Positions 56,401 to 64,000 of a DNA stretch of 64,000 nt are shown here, piece after piece. Numbering within the stretch: position 1 is the first letter of the stretch; each line of letters begins with the position of its first letter. The position numbers were made by a program, and so were the translations under genes. Under the pieces are notes generated by a model, which was given only the letters and a program-made list of their open reading frames with translations, ran no database searches and had not been told where the DNA came from. Source of the DNA: Bolinopsis microptera (Eukaryota > Ctenophora > Tentaculata > Lobata > Bolinopsidae); assembly GCF_026151205.1 (NCBI RefSeq), contig NC_087082.1, forward strand, positions 496,001-560,000. Direction: 5' to 3'.

Positions 56401-57296
56401 CTATCACTCTACCTCCCACTCTAATATCACTCTACCCCCGGCCACTCTACTATCACTCTACCCCCGGCCACTCTACTATCACTCTACCTCCCACTCTACT
56501 ATCACTCTACCCCAGCCACTCTACTATCACTCTACCCCCCCCACTCTAATATCACTCTACCCCCGGCCACTCTACTATCACTCTACCTCCCACTCTACTA
56601 TCACTCTACCCCCGGCCACTCTACTATCACTCTACCTCCCACTCTACTATCACTCTACCCCGGCCACTCTACTATCACTCTACCCCCGGCCACTCTACTA
56701 TCACTCTACCCCCGGCCACTCTACTATCACTCTACCCCGGCCACTCTACTATCACTCTACCCCCCACTCTAATATCACTCTACCCCCGGCCTCTCTACTA
56801 TCACTCTACCCCCCACTCTACTATCACTCTACCCCCGGCCACTCTACTATCACTCTACCCCCGGCCACTCTACTATCACTCTACCTCCCACTCTACTATC
56901 ACTCTACCCCGGCCACTCTACTATCACTCTACCCCCCCACTCTACTATCACTCTACCCACTCTTTACGATTTAGCATCTGCTTCAATTGGGGATTGGGTT
57001 CCGGTTAGGGTTAGAGTTGGGGTCAGTGTAGAGGGTTGGGGTTTCGAATAGTCATTCTAGTTTTTGCATAGTGTTAATAGTAAATACATTTATGTATAGT
57101 ACTGACCTCCTTTGCTGACCTTTTTCACCATGTCTTTAAATGTACCAACCCTTTTAAAACTTGAACCCGCAACTCTTTGAAAATTTGTCTTTTGGAAAAC
57201 GTTATGAAAGCCATTGATTCCATTGACTCTATTGCTGCCATTGCCGCCATTATGGTTTTGTACATTCGGCTCAGGATTTTCAGGATCGATGGACAT
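44438..57296 (-). CDS. DEG/ENaC (ASIC-like) sodium channel subunit, 13 exons
   Basis: Subunit of a trimeric plasma-membrane cation channel. Exons in transcript order: 57296-57107, 52619-52429, 52218-52115, 51320-51223, 51099-50846, 50538-50407, 49162-49030, 47728-47642, 47448-47339, 47222-47042, 45376-45242, 44949-44831, 44572-44438. All introns are GT-AG, and every junction phase agrees over 623 codons. Features: Asn-rich cytosolic start; gating His79-Gly80 in TTAHGV; TM1 about 92-112; IPFPTISLCN (137-146); a cysteine-rich extracellular domain with LKEPYGQGDC, STCINKC and CKCDKACNV; an unusual 60-residue highly charged exon (434-493); KNIVILKISFPS; then TM2 GDIGGVLGLFLGASIFTVLE with the GAS selectivity filter at 550-552. 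The start Met (57296) is chosen because an acceptor-like site at 57336 suggests an upstream 5' UTR exon; an in-frame Met lies at 57344. The exon 2 (GTTTGG) and exon 10 (GTTTGT) donors are weak. The ligand is unknown; ASIC and peptide- or light-gated relatives are all possible. Confidence 0.88.
45671..45878. mobile_element. Short inverted-repeat element in a channel intron
   Basis: TTGGGTAGAGTGGAC at the left and GTCCACTCTACCCAA at the right are complementary, with a further CCCATA/TATGGG pair outside; about 200 bp. No ORF. Lies between the exons at 47042 and 45376. Confidence 0.65.
47775..48064. repeat. 15-bp minisatellite, about 19 copies, one CACGTG per unit
   Basis: Unit TAGACTACACGTGTT (with GC or CC variants at AC), inside the intron between the exons at 49030 and 47728. 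Each unit has a palindromic E-box. Both edges carry a CACGTGTGCTGATGG phrase. Because 15 is a multiple of three, both strands show repetitive pseudo-ORFs. Confidence 0.97.
48455..48494. repeat. C-rich homopolymer tract
   Basis: Runs of C broken by TTA or TTT, intronic in the channel gene; a candidate i-motif/G-quadruplex region. Confidence 0.8.
49172..50163. repeat. 23-bp minisatellite, about 43 copies
   Basis: Unit AGTACTTAGTGCCCTGCTAC followed by TAG. It fills most of a channel intron and ends only about 10 bp from the acceptor of the exon at 49162. On the right, a 137-bp block containing its last units and unique sequence is duplicated (about 50095-50231 and 50232-50369). Confidence 0.97.
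51359..52008. repeat. 32-bp GC-rich minisatellite, about 20 copies
   Basis: Unit CCGCTACCACGCTATACGTG followed by GGGGCGGCACCT, with CACG/CGTG halves around CTATA. It occupies nearly all of the intron between the channel exons at 52115 and 51320. It is very homogeneous and much more GC-rich than its surroundings. As 32 is not a multiple of three and no frame has a stop, all three plus frames stay open for 250-290 codons without being genes. Confidence 0.98.
52539..52700 (-). repeat. 81-bp tandem duplication of the channel TM1 exon's 5' part
   Basis: The acceptor and first ~47 bp of the exon (AG|GAGCTGTAGAGAG...) occur twice, starting at 52619 and 52700, exactly 81 bp apart, with two base differences. 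A G12 tract (C12 on the coding strand) lies between them. The frame is open through both, so using the outer acceptor would add 27 residues. Confidence 0.9.
52980..53181. mobile_element. MITE with TACCTTATCG termini
   Basis: TACCTTATCGGACGTTATTTG at the left is inverted at the right with three mismatches; GTCCGTT and AACGGAC phrases repeat inside. Relatives: about 55245-55350 (fragment) and 59953-60052. Lies in channel intron 1. Confidence 0.7.
53325..53551. repeat. 32-bp palindromic minisatellite, left block
   Basis: Unit TGTGATAAGTCTACATATCA followed by CATTACTGAAAA; TGTGATA and TATCACA pair within each unit. About seven copies. The array is cut at 53552 by an RT fragment and resumes near 54672. 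Confidence 0.96.
53552..54640 (+). pseudogene. RTE/Jockey-like reverse transcriptase fragment
   Basis: Starts with RT fingers (KKGDTSVCGNNRGITL, STASKLFQMILLKHLL) in a frame that soon stops, then lacks the central palm and resumes at 53747-54634 with DTDYADDMAIMDN, LRINAKKTQCMAVSK, a thumb (FVYLGATISGDG) and a C-terminal region (ARLRWYGHVVRM, RSRGRPRKNW) to TAG. An internal deletion plus stop codons make it inactive. It lies within channel intron 1 and within a minisatellite. Confidence 0.8.
54672..54884. repeat. 32-bp palindromic minisatellite, right block
   Basis: Same unit and orientation as 53325-53551, about seven copies, ending mid-unit at 54884. Confidence 0.96.
54885..56289. other. 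Intronic region of the channel gene with dispersed repeat relics
   Basis: No exon recognised. Includes a lone inverted monomer of the 23-bp minisatellite at about 55019-55038, a MITE relic near 55245-55350, and AT-rich sequence. Short frames at 55696-56139 have no support. Confidence 0.5.
56290..56956. repeat. Imperfect 24-28-bp minisatellite, about 25 copies
   Basis: Units CACTCTACTATCACTCTACC plus CCC, with or without GGC, varying in the length of the C run. In channel intron 1, about 150 bp from exon 1. Strongly pyrimidine-biased on this strand. Confidence 0.95.
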
Positions 57297-57344
57297 AGCA
57301 GTACATTTAACGATGCTAATGGTAATGCTAGCACACCTGAACAT

Positions 57345-58557
57345 TAAAATACAAGTTAAGTTAGAAGGTTGTTAAGTTGTTAAATCAGGGTGAACCCCTT
57401 AAGTTGTTTGTCAACTGTGTGATCCGGTGATTTGTTGTCATACGTTGTATGACCCGCCGCGCACGAGTGCGCTGCTCTCCCTGTATCGTAGAAACTCTAC
57501 ACCATAGTAAAACGACCGTGGGGGTCACGACGTGATACAAGTGATTTGTATTAATTAATGCTTTTCAATCAAAGTTACAACAATGACTTTTTGTTATGTA
57601 TCCTGGGTATGTTCAATATTTGAGGTAATAATAGTTCAACAAAAAATGAACCTTAAGTTTCACTTGAGTTTCACTTCGGAAGGACGTTTACAGTGTCAAT
57701 ATTTGATATTTGTAGCGCAATGCGTTACTGGGCCGCGCCGCGCACTCAATTATGCTTCTCGCAACCACATAGATCAGCGAAATGCGCTACTGGGCCGATC
57801 GCCGAGCTGAGAAGAATTGACATCGTCAATTAATGTCAATATTATATCAAGTAAGACAAGCAATTTGTCAGTATTATATCAAGTTTGACGGATGTTACTC
57901 GTCTAAATTTCTTCGAGGCAAGTGCTTCGAAGTAGCGCGCGCTAGGCGGGCTAGTTCATTAACATTAACAATAACAATGGACAAACAATATCAAGTAAGA
58001 CAAGCAATGTTTAGTTATTTATAAATTCGTCCAGGTTTATGAATGATAATGATCAGCGGGATGCAGGAGTGTATGGTGTAGGAATGATTCCCAGGATGGC
58101 AGGATGCTCAAATTGTCATTATGGCGACGAAATGCAGTTCAGTTTTATTATGACTCATAATAAAACTTTTGTTTATCTGTGCGCGCTAATTGATGACATG
58201 ACTCGTATAGTTCACGTGACGACGTTTCTGTGCGCGTGTCCCGTGACTGAAAGAAATGCACAATAACCACAATCCATTAAGGCACGTACAATGTTGATAA
58301 AATGTAGAACGGTTCGCTGCACCGGCTACCTTGAGTACCTAATTCCTGTGGTATGCATTTAAGCATGAATAAACGGAAACCATTGCCTGAATACTTTAAG
58401 CTTATTTGTTCTGATCGAAGGTTCGTCAGGAAAAGAAAAAAGAGGCTGGCGCCACTTATTAAATGACTATTGTTGTAATAACAATATTTATCCCATCTGA
58501 TGCACCAAGTAAACATTAAACAATCAAATGATTTTATCTTATTAATATTATCGGGCC
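57345..58557. other. Region upstream of the channel gene
   Basis: No gene I can support; frames at 57583-57810, 57833-58024 and 58039-58266 lack any recognisable domain. Repeated phrases (AATATCAAGTAAGACAAGCAA near 57845 and 57987, GCGCTACTGGGCC near 57723 and 57784) suggest decayed mobile elements. Should include the channel promoter. Confidence 0.45.
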
Positions 58558-58750
58558 GGATAAGTATGAGTAACAGCTACATCCGGATAAGTATGAGTAA
58601 CAGCTACATCCGGATAAGTATGAGTAACAGCTACATCCGGATAAGTATGAGTAACAGCTACATCCGGATAAGTATGAGTAACAGCTACATCCGGATAAGT
58701 ATGAGTAACAGCTACATCCGGATAAGTATGAGTAACAGCTACATCCGGAT
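58558..58750. repeat. 27-bp minisatellite, 7 copies
   Basis: Unit CCGGATAAGTATGAGTAACA followed by GCTACAT, nearly perfect. The 27-bp period keeps a nine-residue repeat open on both strands; not evidence of a protein. Confidence 0.97.
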
Positions 58751-58768
58751 ATCACAAACAATTGCAGT

Positions 58769-59300
58769 ATATTTATACAATATATTTATACAATATATTT
58801 ATACAATATATTTATACAATATATGTATACAATATATTTATACAATATATTTATACAATATATTTATACAATATATTTATACAATATATTTATACAATAT
58901 ATGTATACAATATATTTATACAATATATTTATACAATATATTTATACAATATATTTATACAATATATTTATACAATATATTTATACAATATATTTATACA
59001 ATATATTTATACAATATATTTATACAATATATTTATACAATATATTTATACAATATATTTATACAATATATTTATACAATATATTTATACAATATATTTA
59101 TACAATATATTTATACAATATATTTATACAATATATTTATACAATATATTTATACAATATATTTATACAATATATTTATACAATATATTTATACAATATA
59201 TTTATACAATATATTTATACAATATATTTATACAATATATTTATACAATATATTTATACAATATATTTATACAATATATTTATATATTTACACAATATAT
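58769..59300. repeat. 13-bp AT-rich minisatellite, about 40 copies
   Basis: Unit ATTTATACAATAT, almost invariant apart from two ATGTATACAAT units. Contains TATA-like steps throughout and keeps all plus frames open. Confidence 0.97.
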
Positions 59301-59952
59301 ATAGCATTCCATGCTTATGTTAATGTTTCATGTGTAGTATATTTAGTCTTGTGGTAGTTTTAGGATTGTAAGGTATTAATATAAAAGTTTGTCGTCGTAT
59401 GAACTAATTTTGTTATAAATTTTTGTTATGACTTTTTTGTATCGCATTTTTGGATAAAGTTAATTGAATTAAAAGTAAATAAATGTACACAAATTTTGCC
59501 TCAGATCTATGTTTTTTACGTTTTTAATTTTTGATAGAAATATTTTTAGATCATGAATACGATGTTGTAACATTGAAACGTTGAGTAAATTCCTTTCCTG
59601 ATAAGAGCATTTTTCCTTGTCGCATCAAACGGGATCAATACAAAGAATACATATTGATATATAGTTTACTAAGATTAAGATAGGTTTAAAATTACAAAAT
59701 TTGTTTTTCACATTAATAAACAGGAACTAAAAGGATTAATCATAAAAATAACGTAATGTAAATATAATGTCTGTTTAAGTAATAAACCACTTAGCTTTAA
59801 CACCTAAGCGAGTAGTCAATAACTACATGTTGGTAATAATTGCAAGGCAAAGCAAAAGAAGGTCTACAGGATAAGTAAACGGTCGATGGTGATTGGGACC
59901 CATTGTAACCATGGTAACGCTGTAGTCAGGTAGTCAGGTAGTAGGGTATCAT
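59301..59952. other. AT-rich spacer
   Basis: No gene seen. One X-box-like palindrome at 59905. Confidence 0.55.
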
Positions 59953-60052
59953 TCATTACCTACCTTATCGGACATAATTGTAACGGACATAGTTATTCAC
60001 GCTAAGGTCTTCAGCGTGAAAGTAATGTCCGTGATAATTATGATATACTATC
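59953..60052. mobile_element. Short MITE related to 52980-53181
   Basis: Begins TACCTTATCGGACATAAT; nested inverted pairs ACGGACAT/ATGTCCGT and CACGCT/AGCGTG fold it into a long hairpin. The right TACCTTATCG terminus is missing. Confidence 0.6.
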
Positions 60053-60098
60053 TTACTATTACACACTTAACTAGCACAAAATCATTTTATATACTTAA

Positions 60099-61121
60099 AC
60101 CAAAACCTTTTTTGCCGGGACCCGGTATTTGACTTCATATTAAGAAAGTATAAATAAAAACAATAAGATTTGAAACATTGAAAAAATTTTTTGAGAATAC
60201 GCACTTTCGGAAACAAAATGTTTTCTTTTTGGAAAGTTTTGGAAATTTTAGAAGTCTGTCGCAGTGGAATACCAATATTTCAGTTATTTTAAACGTTTTT
60301 TTGGCTGATGTTTTTACTGAACATTATTTACAATCCGTACAAGAAGCCCTTCAAAGGATTTTATAATTAAACAATAAATGACGAAGTTACAGACCAAGAA
60401 GGTCGAGAGAAGCAAAATTGAAATTTTTGCGAAAAATCAAAGTTGTATATTTTACCAATCACCAAGGTCGTAAGATATCGCTTCAAAAATTCTTGTGAGT
60501 GTAGCTGATGATCATATCAAACATTTTGGAACAGGATTTCTCTCAATTTTGAGTTTTAAGGTATGAAATCTGGCCTCAAAGGACTTAGTAAAATTCATCG
60601 TAAAAATGGGCCAAAAATGGCAGATTCGAGGCTTAAAATGCTTATAACTCCAAAAGTATCAGATTTTTTTGAAATAATTTTTACAGAATCGTAATCAGCT
60701 TGATAAGATGAATCTTTTAGTACCAAATTTATAATACCTACTTAAAGACACAAAATTTGTAAAAAAATGTGTACAATTTGTACAAAATTTATACAAGGGG
60801 GGACCCTCGTGTTGATCGAGCTAGAAAATTATTTAAGACAATTTTTCTTCTAAAATCATTTGGGTGATTGGTAAAATAGACAACTTTGATTTTTTGCAAA
60901 AATTTTAATTTTTCTTCTCCCGACCTTGTTTGGTCTGTTACTTCGTCATTTATTTTTTAATTATAAAAATCCTTTGAAGGGCTTCTTGTACGGATTGTAA
61001 ATAATGTTGAGTAAACCATCAGCCAAAAAAAAACGTTTAAAATGACTGAAATATCGGTATTACAGTGACAGACTTCTCAAATACCGGGTCCCGGCAAAAA
61101 AGGGTTTTTGTGTATGTCCCC
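60099..61121. mobile_element. Fold-back TTAA-site element, relative of 21266-22459
   Basis: Left end ACCAAAACCTTTTTTGCCGG, right end its complement extended by GTATGTCCCC, with TTAA at 60095-60098 and 61122-61125. Unlike the first copy, its inner sequence is also inverted: about 60240-60475 (GAACATTATTTACAATCCGT) recurs in reverse at about 60860-61075, so it is a near-palindrome. The first 10 bp of the left terminus are lost. No ORF. Confidence 0.75.
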
Positions 61122-61125
61122 TTAA

Positions 61126-62879
61126 AATTATATGTCCCCTTTGTAATCTCATATCACAAAAAAGTCATATCTTATAAAATGCTGGTACCAAAAAGTACGT
61201 GGTACTAGTCGTACTTTTCAATTTACGTATTTCATACGTACTTTACTTGTCATCTAAGAATAACAAATTAACGCGTCATGACCAATTGACAAAACGGCAA
61301 ATACAATAAATGTTATACCTGCAAGGAAAATACTGCCAAGCAATATGGACACCACGTGTTCTCTGACCAATAAAAGTACTTTTGTCGATCTTTGACAAAC
61401 AATAAGAAGTGGCGCTCTCACTAATGGTTACCATGGTTACACTAATGCGCTTTTTGTGAACACTTTTTTCAGATAATGTCGTCAAATTTATTAGCTTATT
61501 GTAATGATCAGATACAGTAAACGTCAAAATAATCTCTAAGTCTATGTAAATGTTCTTTCTTGGAGTTGAGTCTACTATCTTGCCTGAATGACGGCTGTTT
61601 CACTGTATCTTCTACTTTATTTGTCAATTTGCTTTCAAATCTAAACTTTACGACGGTTTGACCGGAGTCACAAGAAGTATGTTATCCTGTGTGGATATTT
61701 TCCTCAGTTTATTTTTTGTCTCGGGTGGATTGAATCAAGACCGGAAAAGCAAACTTTAAAGGAGATCCTTATCTACACATGCTTCATAATATATATGATC
61801 ATATTGTCACGGGTGCAACCACACTAATAATTCTATTGTTCGGTTATGCCGTATGCTGAAAGTATGATCAATTGTTTTGTCATCAGTAAAATGGTCGAAT
61901 TCCACGCCTCTTCACAGTGCAATTTTTAATTTTTTTAATAAAGCAGTGTGCTGAATCACTCTACACTGAAACTTCAAGATTTATTTTAAACCTTAAACGG
62001 CAGTTGAAACCAACTTGGGTCAATGTGTTTTTGAACAATGATTCCGAATCACCCACATGACTTAGGCTTAAAGTGCTTCCTTGGCGAGTTATCAGCAAAA
62101 AAACTACTTTGATCTTACCTGGGGACCCCAGGCTATTATTATCTTAAAGATTCGGCAGAAGCCGAATTATGTTACAAAAACACAAATATGGTATAAACCA
62201 GCGAACAACAAACATGGCAAAAATAAGATAATAGTTCAAAAAATATCTCCAACATATCAATTTAAAATGTCTCCTTGAATGATACCTAGGCGTGCTCTGA
62301 TCCAATTTATTCAACGTCAATAAAATACTGATTGCTCATTTTGAATAATTCTGTAAATTTAAATTTATAGGACAGTCCTGCTCCTAATTGAGGAGACGCT
62401 AATCTCGTAAGCCCAGAACTAAGAAAATTTCCTTGTGATATTAAAATGTGGGAGGTTTCGTGCAGACTAACTAACAGCTGAACCGAATTAAGAAATCAGA
62501 TTTGACAATAGAATTATTATCGCAGCCATAATAATATTTATGAACGAGCGATCGATCAGTGCCGAAAATTTAAATATTTATATTTTCAGGACCAAATTGA
62601 CCACCCGTCGGATTTAGATCACCAAATCAATAATAATAGTAGTATGGTTACATACAGGTAATTACAAATCATAATAGTATTTAACGAACAATTGGGCTAA
62701 GCTATGCAATCGCTGATTTCTTTTGTTTCCAAAGCAGATTTGGGCAAATTACCCACTTCTCTAGAAATATGAGCAATCTCCGCTGTATTTACCAGGTAAC
62801 CATGGTAACACTGTATTTACCAGGTACCGCTTTATGTATTCAGCAGCACCATCATTAATGAATACCAATTACCAATATC
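61126..62879. other. AT-rich region without a recognised gene
   Basis: Frames at 61276-61527 (minus) and 62081-62278 (plus) show no domain. X-box-like palindromes at 61427 and 62796; the phrase CTGTATTTACCAGGTA occurs twice near 62785-62830. Confidence 0.5.
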
Positions 62880-64000
62880 ATTACCAGTACAATTTTCAGC
62901 TAACGATATCTCAAGGAACTGGACCCGTACTCATCAACCCCAGATGGTGATATCCCTGCTAGGATACTGACCAAATGTAGCTTAGAAACATTGTCCGAGC
63001 CCATATTATTTCTACTCTGGCAAGATTCTTTTGAAACTGGAGTAATCCCTCCTAGCATGAAAACGCAGTTTATTACCCCTGTCTACAAGAAGGGTGACCG
63101 CACAGAGGCTGCCAACTACCGCCCTGTTTCTATAACATCGCATATCATCAAGATCTTCGAAAGAGTGATACGAAACAACCTTGTCGAACATATGGAAGCC
63201 AATAACTTTCTTTTACCGCATCAACATTGATTTCGCAAAAAGAGAACCATATTGAAAAGCTTGAACAGTGGCGAAGAAGTAGATGTCATATACCTCGATT
63301 ACGCCAAAGCGTTCGATAAGGTGAGCCGCAACATACAACTTGCAAAAGCAAAACGTTACGGAATTCATGTTACAATGGTTAAGTGAATTCCTAACAAACC
63401 GCCTCCAGACAATAGTCGTTGAAGGAACTAAGTCATCCTTCTGGTGATAAGTGGAGTGCCACAAGGTACAGTGTTGGGACCGATTCGGCGATTCTGTTCA
63501 TTCTCTACATCGGTGACCAATTGGACGCACTGCTTACCTCTCTTGGAAAGATATTTGCTGATGACACCAAATTCATCGGCAAGATATTGGACCTGGCCAC
63601 CAAAGCATCGCTATAAGTATAAGAAGACCTCTTCGACGTCATTGCCTGGGCTCGAAGAAACAACATCCAGAAAATGATCCAATCAGCAAGCACTATGTCA
63701 TCCTGGGTTCTAAGTGTCTTCAAGGACAGATCACATATCTAATGCTTACCCTAATCAAAACCATGGTGCGGAGTAAGCTAGAATATTGCTGACCTGTCTG
63801 GAATCCAGCCAAGACATAGATAGAGGCTATAGAAAACGTTCAACGACAATATACCCGACGCATTAACGGATGCAGTGGTTTATACTACTAGGAATGTCTC
63901 ACGAAACTCAATATCATATCATTGTAGAGACGTCGAGAAAGGTACACCCTGATCCACACATGAAAAATTCTCAGTGAAAGCGGCACAGCTGTGGAATCTT
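62880..64000 (+). pseudogene. LINE D, degenerate CR1/L2-like reverse transcriptase, runs off the window
   Basis: KELDPYSSTPDGDIPARILT, then FITPVYKKGDRTEAANYRPV and SITSHIIKIFERVIRN up to a stop at 63228, FRKKRT, DVIYLDYAKAFDKV, a shifted SGVPQGTVLGP (about 63448) and FADDTKF in another frame, and thumb remnants to the window edge. Several stops and frameshifts. The RT is close in motif content to LINE A (FKKGDRAKAVNYRPVALTSH), so probably the same clade. Confidence 0.85.

Noticed and set aside
58039-58266. 75-codon ORF upstream of the channel gene
   Set aside because: No domain, no splice context, ordinary length for chance.
58500-59357. 285-codon Tyr/Ile-rich ORF and its companions
   Set aside because: Products of the 27-bp and 13-bp minisatellites.
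61276-61527. Minus-strand ORF with a donor-like site near 61315
   Set aside because: No partner exon or known domain; too weak to call.

Overview
This is eukaryotic DNA, almost certainly from an invertebrate animal. Three host genes have recognisable metazoan orthologues with GT-AG introns, and the rest is AT-rich DNA packed with non-LTR retrotransposons, inverted-repeat DNA elements and more than a dozen unrelated minisatellites (by eye about 12 kb, close to a fifth of the window). The retroelement types (CR1/L2-like LINEs, an RTE-like fragment, TTAA-site fold-back MITEs) recall cnidarians and other marine invertebrates, but the sequence does not let me name a species.

Layout. 1-3.0 kb: a 397-bp (TC)n tract and an ORF-less inverted-repeat element. 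3.0-8.2 kb: LINE A, with a broken zinc-finger ORF1 and an intact 1000-codon endonuclease/RT ORF2. 8.3-14.9 kb: LINE B, whose ORF1 joins an AlkB-type 2OG-Fe(II) dioxygenase to an SGNH hydrolase, and whose ORF2 has a PHD-like finger, endonuclease and RT. Its RT is broken by satellite monomers and a 193-bp duplication. 15.6-20.0 kb: an array of that same 41-bp satellite, split by a 1.9-kb inverted-repeat element carrying a LINE-ORF1-like gene. 21.3-22.5 kb: a TTAA-site element with a nested insertion. 22.9-26.8 kb: a 25-bp satellite. 30.2-30.6 kb: a small secreted-protein gene on the minus strand. 31-36 kb: nested retroelement debris.

Host gene block. SENP8-like deneddylase (36849-37454, +, one exon); PDIA6-type protein disulfide isomerase (38036-42134, +, nine exons, HSEL terminus); and, converging on it, a DEG/ENaC sodium-channel subunit (57296-44438, -, 13 exons, 622 codons) assembled here from exons whose phases all agree. 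Nearly every long intron of the channel gene contains its own minisatellite, and its last codons are read from one. The right end holds further arrays, a fold-back TTAA element and a decayed LINE running off the edge.

The host genes are unrelated housekeeping or membrane genes, with no operon-like linkage. The most interesting material is the AlkB-SGNH LINE, the LINE-ORF1-like gene inside a terminal-inverted-repeat element, and the evidence that minisatellite monomers move into other sequences. All boundaries and functions were read by eye; no database search was possible.
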